22,542 nt of DNA, taken from NCBI GenBank assembly GCA_904502075.1, contig CAJGDL010000008.1:1-22542 (forward strand). The letters are read 5' to 3'. The stretch is from an uncultured Alistipes sp. Lineage in GTDB: Bacteria > Bacteroidota > Bacteroidia > Bacteroidales > Rikenellaceae. Each line of letters starts with the position of its first letter. Within the stretch, counting starts at the first letter, position 1. Below are positions 1 through 7,641 of the stretch, in pieces. The notes under the pieces were generated by a model. That model made no database searches. It saw nothing but the letters and a program-made list of their open reading frames with translations, and was not told where the DNA came from. The translations under genes and the position numbers were made by a program.

Positions 1-397
1 GACAGATCCTATTGCGGATTTTCTCACGCGAATTAGAAACGCGGTGAAAGCCAACCACAAGGTGGTTGAAGCTCCCGGCTCAAAAATTAAGCAGGAGATC
101 ACTAAGATTCTCTACGAACAGGGCTACATTTTGGCCTACAAGTTTGACACCGACGAGCGTGGTTTCTCGACCATCAAGATCGCTCTGAAGTACAACGCGC
201 AGACCAAGACTAACGCCATCAAAGATCTCAAACGTGTCAGCCGTCCCGGTCTGCGTCAGTATGTTTCGGTGGCCGATATGCCCCGCGTACAGAACGGTCT
301 GGGTATCGCTATCCTCTCGACCTCGAAGGGTATCATGACCGACGCTGCAGCTCGCAAGGAGAACGTAGGCGGTGAGGTACTGTGCTACATCTACTAA
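1..397 (+). CDS. rpsH: 30S ribosomal protein S8 (5' end just outside window)
   Basis: S8 binds 16S rRNA helix 21 in the central domain of the 30S subunit and in many bacteria also represses its own operon. Reading frame 2 opens with TDPIADFLTRIRNA, the classic S8 N-terminus, so base 1 is the last base of the ATG and only two bases are missing. A shorter start at position 44 (ATG-less, GTG) would remove this conserved N-terminus and is wrong. The C-terminal half contains the S8 signature around GLGIAILSTSKGIMTDAAARKENVGGE, ending at TAA 395-397. It lies 27 bp upstream of rplF and is the first visible gene of the spc-type part of the operon. Identification is secure from sequence and order. Confidence 0.97.
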   Translation, partial: TDPIADFLTRIRNAVKANHKVVEAPGSKIKQEITKILYEQGYILAYKFDTDERGFSTIKIALKYNAQTKTNAIKDLKRVSRPGLRQYVSVADMPRVQNGLGIAILSTSKGIMTDAAARKENVGGEVLCYIY

Positions 398-424
398 TGA
401 AAAACTTAAAAAACTAAACACATT

Positions 425-1009
425 ATGTCAAGAATTGGTAAATTACCTGTAAACATACCCGCAGGCGTGACCGTAACGGTCGAGGCCGGTAACGTGGTAT
501 GCGTGAAAGGGCCTCTTGGTACGCTGAGTCAGAAGGTTGACTCGGACATCAAAGTCGAGGTCGGTGCTTATGTGGATGCCAAGACCGAGAAGGAGATTCC
601 CGCCGTTTTGGTAAGCCGTCCTACGAATCAGCCCCGTCACCGTTCGCTGCACGGTCTGTATCGTGCCCTGATCAACAACATGGTCGTTGGTGTATCGAAG
701 GGTTATGAGATCAAGCAGGAGCTCGTAGGCGTTGGTTTCAAGGCCGAGGTGAAGGGCAACATCCTGGAGATGAGCCTTGGTTACTCGCACGATACGCACC
801 TCATGCTCCCCGCAGAGGTAACGGCAACGGCTGTAACCGAGAAGAAGGGTAACCCCATTGTAACGCTGAAGAGTATCGACAAGCAGTTGGTAGGTCAGGT
901 GGCCGCCAAGATCCGTTCGCTGCGTAAGCCGGAGCCTTATAAGGGTAAGGGTATCAAGTTCGTAGGCGAGGTTCTGCGTCGCAAGGCAGGTAAGTCTGCA
1001 GGTAAATAG
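425..1009 (+). CDS. rplF: 50S ribosomal protein L6
   Basis: L6 binds 23S rRNA near the factor-binding site of the 50S subunit. The 194-residue product begins MSRIGKLPVNIPAGV, typical of L6, and ends with the conserved block around LRKPEPYKGKGIKFVGE followed by a lysine-rich tail. It is somewhat longer than the E. coli protein (about 177 residues). Extra residues lie around positions 40-65 (DAKTEKEIPAVLVSRPTNQPR), as I recall for Bacteroidetes L6. The gene sits 27 bp after rpsH and 18 bp before rplR, with no ribosome-binding purine tract, as usual in this phylum. Confidence 0.97.
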   Translation: MSRIGKLPVNIPAGVTVTVEAGNVVCVKGPLGTLSQKVDSDIKVEVGAYVDAKTEKEIPAVLVSRPTNQPRHRSLHGLYRALINNMVVGVSKGYEIKQELVGVGFKAEVKGNILEMSLGYSHDTHLMLPAEVTATAVTEKKGNPIVTLKSIDKQLVGQVAAKIRSLRKPEPYKGKGIKFVGEVLRRKAGKSAGK

Positions 1010-1027
1010 TAAATAGAGTATAGAAAT

Positions 1028-1390
1028 ATGTCACTGAATAAGATTGAGAGAAGAGAGCGCATCAAGATGCGTATCCGCAAGATCGTGAGCGGTACCGCAT
1101 CGCAGCCTCGTATGACTGTATTCCGTAGCAACAAGCAGATCTACGTGCAGTTCATTGATGACCTGGCAGGTGTAACCCTCGCAACGGCTTCGTCGCTGGA
1201 CAAGGAGGTTGTAGAGGCTGCTGCCGGCAAGAACAAGTGTGAAGTAGCTGCTCTGGTAGGTAAGCTCGCTGCCGAGCGTGCTGCTGCCAAGGGTATCGAG
1301 ACCGTGGCTTTCGACCGTAACGGTTACCTCTACCATGGCCGAGTAAAAATGTTAGCTGACGCTGCTCGCGAGGGTGGCCTTAAATTCTAA
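1028..1390 (+). CDS. rplR: 50S ribosomal protein L18
   Basis: L18 helps carry 5S rRNA into the central protuberance of the 50S subunit. The 120-residue product has the basic N-terminal tail (MSLNKIERRERIKMRIRK) and the conserved core with RMTVFRSNKQIYVQFIDD and the C-terminal FDRNGYLYHGRVKMLADAAR block. Length matches the family (about 115-120 residues). It starts at the first ATG after rplF and ends 6 bp before rpsE, so it is co-translated in the operon. Confidence 0.97.
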   Translation: MSLNKIERRERIKMRIRKIVSGTASQPRMTVFRSNKQIYVQFIDDLAGVTLATASSLDKEVVEAAAGKNKCEVAALVGKLAAERAAAKGIETVAFDRNGYLYHGRVKMLADAAREGGLKF

Positions 1391-1396
1391 GCGATT

Positions 1397-1915
1397 ATGG
1401 CAAATATGAATGTAAAGAAAGTACGCACGAGCGACTTGGAGCTCAAGGATCGCCTCGTAAGCATTAATCGCGTTACCAAGGTTACCAAGGGTGGTCGTAC
1501 CTTCACCTTCTCGGCTATCGTTGTGGTAGGTAACGAGAATGGCGTGGTAGGCTACGGTCTGGGTAAGGCGTCGGAGGTTCAGGCAGCTATCGCCAAGGGC
1601 GTGGAGGATGCCAAGAAGAACCTGGTGAAGATCCCCGTTATCAATGGTACGATTCCTCACAAGCAGGAGAGCCGTTTCGATGGTTCGCTGGTGATGATTC
1701 GCCCCGCAGCCCCCGGTACGGGTATCATCGCCGGTGGTGCTATGCGTGCCGTGTTGGAGTCGGCCGGTATCAAGAACGTGCTCGCAAAGAGCAAGGGTTC
1801 GTCGAACCCCCACAACCTGGTGAAGGCTACGATCGCCGCTCTGTGCGAGTTGCGTGATGCCTACACGGTTGCTCAGGTTCGCGGTATCTCGTTGAAGCAG
1901 GTGTTTAACGGTTAA
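1397..1915 (+). CDS. rpsE: 30S ribosomal protein S5
   Basis: S5 lies at the mRNA entry side of the 30S subunit and affects decoding fidelity. The 172-residue product has the N-terminal double-stranded-RNA-binding fold (LVSINRVTKVTKGGRTFTF, residues about 20-38) and the C-terminal domain with RPAAPGTGIIAGGAMRAVLE and the KSKGSSNPHNLVKA motif. Length is normal for the family. The ATG is 7 bp after the rplR stop. Confidence 0.97.
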   Translation: MANMNVKKVRTSDLELKDRLVSINRVTKVTKGGRTFTFSAIVVVGNENGVVGYGLGKASEVQAAIAKGVEDAKKNLVKIPVINGTIPHKQESRFDGSLVMIRPAAPGTGIIAGGAMRAVLESAGIKNVLAKSKGSSNPHNLVKATIAALCELRDAYTVAQVRGISLKQVFNG

Positions 1916-1926
1916 TTTTCAAGAAG

Positions 1927-2109
1927 ATGGCAAGATTAAAGATTACTCAGCTGAGAAGCCGCATTGGTGCTACGAAGCAGCAGTGCAAGAACCTCGACGC
2001 ACTTGGTCTGAAGAAGATTAACGCCAGCGTTGAGCACGATGACTCGGTGATCATCAAGGGTATGATCGAGCGCGTGAAGCACCTCGTAAAGGTCGAGGAG
2101 GTAAAATAA
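1927..2109 (+). CDS. rpmD: 50S ribosomal protein L30
   Basis: L30 is a small 23S-rRNA-binding protein of the large subunit. The 60-residue product (MARLKITQLRSRIGATKQQCKN...) shows the conserved order: beta strand, RS.IG....Q...L..LGL, then a second strand ending in the V.HLVKVEE block. Size and position between rpsE and rplO are canonical. It starts 11 bp after the rpsE stop. Confidence 0.96.
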   Translation: MARLKITQLRSRIGATKQQCKNLDALGLKKINASVEHDDSVIIKGMIERVKHLVKVEEVK

Positions 2110-2135
2110 GTAACACTTAAAGCGTAAAGTAAACT

Positions 2136-2582
2136 ATGGAACTCAATAATTTGAAACCCGCAAAGGGTTCGACCCACCACGATAAGCGTGTCGACCGCGG
2201 TGCCGGTTCGGGTCACGGTGGTTACTCGACGCGCGGTAACAAGGGTGCTCAGTCGCGCTCGGGTTACAAGCGTAAGTTAGGCTTCGAGGGTGGTCAGATG
2301 CCCCTGCAGCGTCGTCTGCCCAAGTTCGGCTTCACTAACCTGAAGCGTGTGGAGTACAAGGCCATCAACCTCTCGACGCTCGAGGAGCTCTCGACGAAGA
2401 AGAATCTGTCGGAGATCACCTTCGAGACGCTGGTTGCTGCCGGATTCGTTTCGGGCAACGACCGCGTGAAGATCTTGGGTAACGGTGCCGTATCGAAGGC
2501 TCTGCAGGTGAAGGCTCACGCCTTCTCGAAGAGCGCTGAGGCTGCTATCTCGGCTGCCGGCGGTAGCGTAGAGAAGTTGTAA
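2136..2582 (+). CDS. rplO: 50S ribosomal protein L15
   Basis: L15 is a late-assembly protein of the 50S subunit that contacts several 23S rRNA domains. The 148-residue product has the glycine- and arginine-rich N-terminal extension (residues about 20-50, RGAGSGHGGYSTRGNKGAQSR) and the globular C-terminal part with VKILGNGAVSKALQVKAHAFS. Length is normal. It lies 26 bp after rpmD and 18 bp before the first possible start of secY. Confidence 0.97.
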   Translation: MELNNLKPAKGSTHHDKRVDRGAGSGHGGYSTRGNKGAQSRSGYKRKLGFEGGQMPLQRRLPKFGFTNLKRVEYKAINLSTLEELSTKKNLSEITFETLVAAGFVSGNDRVKILGNGAVSKALQVKAHAFSKSAEAAISAAGGSVEKL

Positions 2583-2600
2583 TCTCAAAAACGAACTACT

Positions 2601-3980
2601 ATGAAAAGTTATCTCTTGGTTGGTATCGTCATCGTGGCCATCGTGGCCATGCTGGCGGCCAACAAGAAATTTGTTGAAACGCTCAAAAACATATATAAGA
2701 TTGAGGAGCTGCGTAAACGTATTCTCTACACGCTGGGTCTTCTTCTTATCTATCGTTTGGGCAGTTTTGTGGTGCTCCCGGGTATTGACCCCAACGCATT
2801 GCAGGGCCTTGCCAGCCAGTTGAGCAGTCAGGAGAACGGTCTTCTGGGTCTTCTGAATGTCTTCTCGGGCGGTGCATTTGGTAATGCCTCGATCTTTGCC
2901 TTGGGTGTGATGCCTTACATCACCGCCTCGATTATCATCCAGCTGGCCGGCATGATGATTCCCGCCGTGCAGAAGCTGCAGAAGGAGGGTGAGAGCGGAC
3001 GCCGCAAGATGAACCAGTGGACGCGTCTGCTGACCATCGGTGTACTGGCACTCCAGGGCCCCGCCTATGTAGCCAACCTGGCTATGACCTCGGGTCCCGC
3101 CTTCGTGTACGGTGCAACGCCTTGGTTCTACGCCTACGCTACGGTTATTCTGATCGCCGGTACGATGTTCGTCATGTGGCTTGGCGAGAAGATCACCGAC
3201 AAGGGTATCGGTAACGGTATCTCGCTGATCATTATGATCGGTATCGTGGCTCGCCTGCCTCACGCCCTTTTGGCCGAGGCTACGGCTCGCTTCTCGACGT
3301 CGGCCGGTAGCGCGTTCATGCTGATTCTTGAGCTCGTGCTCCTCTTCCTGGTCTTCATGGCCACGATCGCACTGGTTCAGGCAGTCCGCAAGGTTCCCGT
3401 ACAGTATGCCAAGCGCATTGTCGGTAACAAGCAGTATGGCGGTGTACGTCAGTACATTCCCTTGAAGATGAATGCAGCCAATGTGATGCCTATCATCTTC
3501 GCTCAGGCGCTGATGTTTGTTCCGATGTTGTTCCAGTCGGTTGCTCCCGGCTTTGCCGCAGCATTTGCCTCGATGACCGGCTTCTGGTACAACTTCACGC
3601 TGGCAGTGTTGGTAATTGCGTTTACCTACTTCTACACCGCAATTATCATCAATCCTCAAATGATGGCTGACGATATGAAGCGTAACGGTGGCTTCATCCC
3701 CGGCGTTAAGCCCGGTAAGCAGACCGTGAACTACATCGACGGCATCATGACGCGAATCACCCTTCCCGGTTCGGTGGCCCTGGCTATCGTGGCAATCCTG
3801 CCCGCCCTGGCTATGCGCTTCCTGAACATCCAGCAGTCGTTCGCCTACTTCTATGGCGGTACCTCGTTGCTGATTATGGTGGGTGTGGTTCTCGACACTC
3901 TGAAGCAGATAGAGAGCTACCTTCTGATGCGTCACTACGATGGTCTGATGAAGACCGGACGAATTCAGGGTCGCCACTAA
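2601..3980 (+). CDS. secY: SecY, channel subunit of the Sec translocase
   Basis: SecY forms the inner-membrane pore through which unfolded proteins are secreted or inserted, working with SecE, SecG and SecA. The product is 459 residues from the first ATG. It is strongly hydrophobic with about ten membrane spans and family motifs such as YRLGSFVVLPGIDPNAL near the N-terminus, MPYITASIIIQL, GNGISLIIM and the C-terminal LLMRHYDGLMKTGRIQGRH. Start choice is uncertain. Homologues as I recall them begin near residue 17-25 (KKFVETLKNIYKIEELRKRI), whereas the ATG at 2601 adds a hydrophobic leader (MKSYLLVGIVIVAIVAMLAA). ATG 2649 would give a 443-residue protein of conventional form. The ribosomal-operon context supports identity fully. 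Confidence 0.97.
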   Translation: MKSYLLVGIVIVAIVAMLAANKKFVETLKNIYKIEELRKRILYTLGLLLIYRLGSFVVLPGIDPNALQGLASQLSSQENGLLGLLNVFSGGAFGNASIFALGVMPYITASIIIQLAGMMIPAVQKLQKEGESGRRKMNQWTRLLTIGVLALQGPAYVANLAMTSGPAFVYGATPWFYAYATVILIAGTMFVMWLGEKITDKGIGNGISLIIMIGIVARLPHALLAEATARFSTSAGSAFMLILELVLLFLVFMATIALVQAVRKVPVQYAKRIVGNKQYGGVRQYIPLKMNAANVMPIIFAQALMFVPMLFQSVAPGFAAAFASMTGFWYNFTLAVLVIAFTYFYTAIIINPQMMADDMKRNGGFIPGVKPGKQTVNYIDGIMTRITLPGSVALAIVAILPALAMRFLNIQQSFAYFYGGTSLLIMVGVVLDTLKQIESYLLMRHYDGLMKTGRIQGRH

Positions 3981-4012
3981 AATGTTTTGCCGAAGTTAAG
4001 ATCGAAAAGAAG

Positions 4013-4783
4013 ATGATCTATCTGAAGACGGATGAGGAGATCGAACTCCTGCGCGAGAACAACCTGTTGGTGAGCCGTACGCTCGCCGAGGTGGGCAAAC
4101 ACATCAAGCCCGGGGTTTCGACCGCAGCGTTGGATCGAGTGGCCGAGGAGTTTATCCGTAGCCACGGTGCCGTGCCGGCCTTCCTGGGTTACCAGGGCTA
4201 TCCGGCATCCACCTGTATCTCGGTGAACGAGGTGGTGGTACATGGCATTCCGTCGGAGAAATGCATCCTGAAGGAGGGTGATATTGTATCGGTCGATATA
4301 GGTACGTTTATGAAGGGGTTTGTTGGTGATTCGGCTTATACGTTTGCCGTCGGAGAAGTTGCTGATGAAGTTAGGCAGCTGATGACCGTTACCAAAGAGG
4401 CTCTTTATAGGGGTACAGCACAGGCGAAGGCCGGAAATCGCGTAGGCGATATCTCGGCAGCGGTGCAGGAGTATGCCGAAAAGTTCGGCTACGGCGTAGT
4501 CCGGGAGTTGGAGGGACATGGTCTGGGTCGTAAGATGCACGAAGACCCGGGTGTTCCGAACTACGGAGCTCGCGGCAGAGGACCGCTCTTGAAAGAGGGT
4601 ATGGTTATCTGTATTGAACCGATGATCACTTTGGGCAATAGAGCGGTTGTGTGTGAGTCGGATGGTTGGACCATCCGCACACGCGATCGCAAGGCGGCGG
4701 CTCACTACGAATTTGCCGTAGCGATCCGCAAGGGCGGGCCCGACATTTTGACAGATTACACCATCATTGAAAATAACTTGTAG
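4013..4783 (+). CDS. map: methionine aminopeptidase, type I
   Basis: This cytosolic metalloenzyme removes the initiator methionine from new proteins once peptide deformylase has acted. The 256-residue product aligns with the E. coli enzyme with an offset of two. Metal ligands are at Asp95 (SVDIG), Asp106 (GDSAYTF), His169 (GHGLGRKMHEDP), Glu202 (CIEPM) and Glu233 (HYEFAV), with the active-site histidine His77 in VVVHGIP. No N-terminal zinc-finger or SH3-binding extension is present, so it is the short type Ia form. It lies between secY (32 bp) and infA (11 bp), the usual arrangement. Part of the gene (about 4290-4440) uses less biased codons than the flanking ribosomal genes. Confidence 0.97.
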   Translation: MIYLKTDEEIELLRENNLLVSRTLAEVGKHIKPGVSTAALDRVAEEFIRSHGAVPAFLGYQGYPASTCISVNEVVVHGIPSEKCILKEGDIVSVDIGTFMKGFVGDSAYTFAVGEVADEVRQLMTVTKEALYRGTAQAKAGNRVGDISAAVQEYAEKFGYGVVRELEGHGLGRKMHEDPGVPNYGARGRGPLLKEGMVICIEPMITLGNRAVVCESDGWTIRTRDRKAAAHYEFAVAIRKGGPDILTDYTIIENNL

Positions 4784-4794
4784 AATAGATTTCT

Positions 4795-5013
4795 ATGGCA
4801 AAGCAGACTGCAATCGAACGGGACGGTACCATCATCGAGGCGCTGTCGAACGCAATGTTCCGCGTTGAGTTGGACAATGGCCACGTGATTACGGCCCATA
4901 TCTCGGGTAAGATGCGTATGCACTACATCAAGATCCTGCCCGGAGATAAAGTGAAAGTGGAGATGACTCCCTACGATTTGACCAAGGGACGTATCTCTTT
5001 CAGGTACAAATAA
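4795..5013 (+). CDS. infA: translation initiation factor IF-1
   Basis: IF-1 occupies the ribosomal A site during initiation and helps IF-2 and IF-3. The 72-residue product is a single S1/OB-fold domain of exactly the usual length: MAKQTAIERDGTIIEALSNAMFRVELDNGH, then KMRMHYIKILPGDKVKVEMTPYDLTKGRISFRYK. It begins 11 bp after map and is followed 18 bp later by the very short rpmJ. Confidence 0.97.
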   Translation: MAKQTAIERDGTIIEALSNAMFRVELDNGHVITAHISGKMRMHYIKILPGDKVKVEMTPYDLTKGRISFRYK

Positions 5014-5031
5014 CAAATGATTGCTTGAATT

Positions 5032-5148
5032 ATGAAAGTAAAAGCATCGATCAAGAAAAGATCAGAGGATTGCAAGATCGTGAAGCGTAAGGGCAAGCTC
5101 TACGTGATCTGCAAGAAGAACCCGAAGTTCAAAATGCGCCAGGGTTAA
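5032..5148 (+). CDS. rpmJ: 50S ribosomal protein L36 with a half-lost zinc site
   Basis: This 38-codon gene was found by translating the infA-rpsM gap: ATG at 5032, stop TAA at 5146-5148. It encodes MKVKASIKKRSEDCKIVKRK followed by GKLYVICKKNPKFKMRQG, which is clearly L36, the smallest large-subunit protein. Zinc-binding L36 proteins carry Cys11, Cys14, Cys27 and His33. Here position 11 is Ser and 33 is Phe, while Cys14 and Cys27 remain, so the four-ligand site is broken. The position between infA and rpsM is the standard one. Confidence 0.96.
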   Translation: MKVKASIKKRSEDCKIVKRKGKLYVICKKNPKFKMRQG

Positions 5149-5179
5149 TGTTTTTAGTAATTAAAGAAAAAAGAAATTT

Positions 5180-5560
5180 ATGGCACGTATAGTTGGTGTA
5201 GATTTACCCAAAAACAAAAGAGGCGAGATCGGCTTGACCTATATCTACGGTATCGGTCGCTCGACGGCTCGCCAGATCCTCGACGTAGCCGGTATCAGCT
5301 ACGATATCAAGGTCGAGGAGTGGACCGATGAGCAGGTTGGCGCAATTCGTTCGACGATCGCCGATCTCGGTATCAAGGTCGAGGGCGAGTGCCGCTCGGT
5401 CGTACAGCTCAACATCAAGCGTTTGATGGATATTGGTTGCTACCGTGGTATCCGTCACCGTCTGGGTCTTCCCGTTCGCGGTCAGAGCACGAAGAACAAC
5501 GCTCGTACGCGTAAGGGTCGCAAGAAGACTGTAGCTAACAAGAAAAAGGCAACGAAGTAA
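5180..5560 (+). CDS. rpsM: 30S ribosomal protein S13
   Basis: S13 sits in the 30S head and contacts the 50S subunit and P-site tRNA. The 126-residue product begins MARIVGVDLPKNKRGEIGLTYIYGIG and contains the helix-two-turn-helix region, then GCYRGIRHRLGLPVRGQSTKNNART and a lysine-rich tail (KGRKKTVANKKKATK). Length is normal. It starts 31 bp after rpmJ and is 12 bp from rpsK. Confidence 0.97.
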   Translation: MARIVGVDLPKNKRGEIGLTYIYGIGRSTARQILDVAGISYDIKVEEWTDEQVGAIRSTIADLGIKVEGECRSVVQLNIKRLMDIGCYRGIRHRLGLPVRGQSTKNNARTRKGRKKTVANKKKATK

Positions 5561-5572
5561 TCATAGAGAGTT

Positions 5573-5962
5573 ATGGCAAAGAAAACTGGAACTGTTAAGA
5601 AGAAGGTTGTTAAGGTGGGCGTACAGGGCATGGCCTTTGTTCACTCGACGTTTAACAACGTAATTGTTACGATTACCAACGAGAACGGTGACGTAATCAG
5701 CTGGTCTTCGGCCGGTAAGATGGGTTTCCGCGGCTCGAAGAAGAACACTCCCTATGCCGCCCAGACGGCTTCGGCCGACTGCGCAAAGGTTGCCTACGAT
5801 ATGGGTCTGCGCAAGGTGAAGGTCTATGTGAAGGGTCCCGGTGCGGGTCGTGAGTCGGCCGTTCGTACCATCCACGGTGCCGGTATCGAGGTAACGGAGA
5901 TCATCGACGTTACGCCGATGCCCCACAATGGTTGTCGTGCTCCCAACCGTCGTCGCGTATAA
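5573..5962 (+). CDS. rpsK: 30S ribosomal protein S11
   Basis: S11 forms part of the 30S platform near the mRNA exit channel. The 129-residue product has the core motifs AFVHSTFNNVIVTITNENGD, SSAGKMGFRGSKKNTPYAAQ and the C-terminal DVTPMPHNGCRAPNRRRV. Length is as expected. It is followed by rpsD after a 49-bp AT-rich spacer. Confidence 0.97.
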   Translation: MAKKTGTVKKKVVKVGVQGMAFVHSTFNNVIVTITNENGDVISWSSAGKMGFRGSKKNTPYAAQTASADCAKVAYDMGLRKVKVYVKGPGAGRESAVRTIHGAGIEVTEIIDVTPMPHNGCRAPNRRRV

Positions 5963-6011
5963 CACAAGACGAGGTTAAGAAAGTTTTTTAACGCAAAAAA
6001 AGTAAAAGACA

Positions 6012-6620
6012 ATGGCAAGATATATTGGACCTAAATCGAAAATCGCCCGTCGTTTCGGCGAGGCTATTTATGGAGCCGACACGGTTCTGGAGAAGCGCAA
6101 CTTCCCTCCCGGACAGCACGGTTTGGCTCGCAAGCGCAAGAAGGTATCGGAGTATGGTACGCAGCTCAACGAGAAGCAGAAGGCTAAGATGACCTACGGC
6201 CTCTTGGAGAAGCAGTTCGCTCGCACCTATGAGCAGGCTGCCCGTATGGGTGGTATCACGGGTGAGAACCTGCTGAAGCTGCTGGAGTGCCGTCTGGACA
6301 ACGTGGTTTACCGCTTGGGTATTGCTCCCACGCGTGCTGCCGCTCGTCAGCTGGTATCGCACCGCCACATCTGCGTAAACGGCGAGGTTGTAAATGTACC
6401 CTCGTACGCACTCAAGGCCGGTGACGTGGTATCGGTTCGCGAGAAGTCGAAGAGTTTGGAGGTGATCACCTTGGCCGTGGCCGGTTCGTCGAAGAGCCGC
6501 TACGCTTGGTTGGAGTGGGACGGTGCTACCCTGACGGGTAAGTTCCTGCAGAAGCCCGAGCGCGAGGAGATTCCCGAGAACATCAAGGAGCAGCTGATTG
6601 TTGAGCTCTACTCCAAGTAG
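6012..6620 (+). CDS. rpsD: 30S ribosomal protein S4
   Basis: S4 starts 30S assembly by binding the 5' domain of 16S rRNA and in many bacteria regulates the alpha operon. The 202-residue product starts MARYIGPKSKIARRFGEAIYG, lacks the N-terminal zinc-binding cysteines of some S4 proteins, and contains the S4 RNA-binding domain at about residues 92-155 (LECRLDNVVYRLGIAPTRAAARQLVSHRHICVNG). Length is normal. The 24-bp spacer to rpoA indicates co-transcription. Confidence 0.97.
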   Translation: MARYIGPKSKIARRFGEAIYGADTVLEKRNFPPGQHGLARKRKKVSEYGTQLNEKQKAKMTYGLLEKQFARTYEQAARMGGITGENLLKLLECRLDNVVYRLGIAPTRAAARQLVSHRHICVNGEVVNVPSYALKAGDVVSVREKSKSLEVITLAVAGSSKSRYAWLEWDGATLTGKFLQKPEREEIPENIKEQLIVELYSK

Positions 6621-6644
6621 TAATTAAACAACCAATTCAATATT

Positions 6645-7637
6645 ATGGCAATATTAGCATTTCAGAAACCTGAAAAGGTGATCATGCTGAACTCGACCTC
6701 TTCGTTCGGAACCTTCGAGTTCCGTCCGTTGGAGCCCGGATTCGGTATGACCGTCGGTAATGCCTTGCGCCGTGTGCTGCTCTCCTCGCTGGAGGGTTAC
6801 GCCATCACGACGGTGAAGGTAGCCGGCGTGGACCACGAGTTCGCCGCCATACCCGGAGTGAAGGAGGGAATGATCGACATCATTCTCGCCCTGAAGCAGG
6901 TTCGATTCATTCGCACGGTGGACAACCAGGAGGCCGAGAAGGTCACCATCAATGTCGCCGGTGTTACGGAGCTGACTGCAGGCTACATCTCGAACTTCCT
7001 CTCTTCGTTCAAGGTATTGAACCCGGAGCTGGTAATCTGCCACCTCGCACCCAACACCAAGATGCAGATGACCATTACCATTGGTAAAGGTCGTGGCTAT
7101 GTTCCCGCCGAGGAGAACACCCCTGCCGAGTGCGAGTTCGGAACGCTTCCGATTGACTCGATTCACACTCCCATCAAGAATGTGAAGTATTCGATCGAGG
7201 ACTACCGTGTGGAGCAGCGTACCGACTACGAGAAGTTGAATTTGGAGATTACTACGGACGGTTCTATCCACCCGAAGGATGCTTTGAAGGAGGCTGCGAA
7301 GATCTTGATCCAGCACTTCATGCTCTTCTCGGACGAGAAGATCACCGTCAACATGGAGGACACCAATGGAACCGAGGAGTTCGACGAGGATATCCTTCAC
7401 ATGCGTCAACTGTTGAAGACCAAGCTTTCGGATCAGGATCTGAGCGTGCGCGCCCTGAACTGCCTGAAGGCTGCCGATGTCGACACGGTAGGCGACCTGG
7501 TGAAGTTGAGCCGCAACGACCTCTTGAAGTTCCGCAATTTCGGTAAGAAGTCGCTCACCGAGCTGGACGAGTTGCTCACGTCGCTCAACCTGAAGTTCGG
7601 TATGGACGTATCTATCTACAAACTTGATAAAGACTAA
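6645..7637 (+). CDS. rpoA: RNA polymerase alpha subunit
   Basis: Alpha dimerises to nucleate core RNA polymerase, and its C-terminal domain contacts upstream DNA and regulators. The 330-residue product has the N-terminal assembly domain (about 1-233, with GFGMTVGNALRRVLLSSLEG at 32-51), an acidic linker (about 237-252) and the C-terminal domain (about 262-318). In the latter, Arg269, Asn272 and Cys273 match the DNA-binding residues of the E. coli domain, and FGKKSLTEL follows at 299-307. Both domains are intact. It ends 4 bp before rplQ. Confidence 0.97.
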   Translation: MAILAFQKPEKVIMLNSTSSFGTFEFRPLEPGFGMTVGNALRRVLLSSLEGYAITTVKVAGVDHEFAAIPGVKEGMIDIILALKQVRFIRTVDNQEAEKVTINVAGVTELTAGYISNFLSSFKVLNPELVICHLAPNTKMQMTITIGKGRGYVPAEENTPAECEFGTLPIDSIHTPIKNVKYSIEDYRVEQRTDYEKLNLEITTDGSIHPKDALKEAAKILIQHFMLFSDEKITVNMEDTNGTEEFDEDILHMRQLLKTKLSDQDLSVRALNCLKAADVDTVGDLVKLSRNDLLKFRNFGKKSLTELDELLTSLNLKFGMDVSIYKLDKD

Positions 7638-7641
7638 TTAA

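Noticed and set aside
2277..3977. 566-codon open frame antisense to rplO/secY
   Set aside because: It is a shadow of strongly codon-biased genes that rarely use codons whose complements are stops. The translation is His/Gln/Asp-rich without any recognisable fold.
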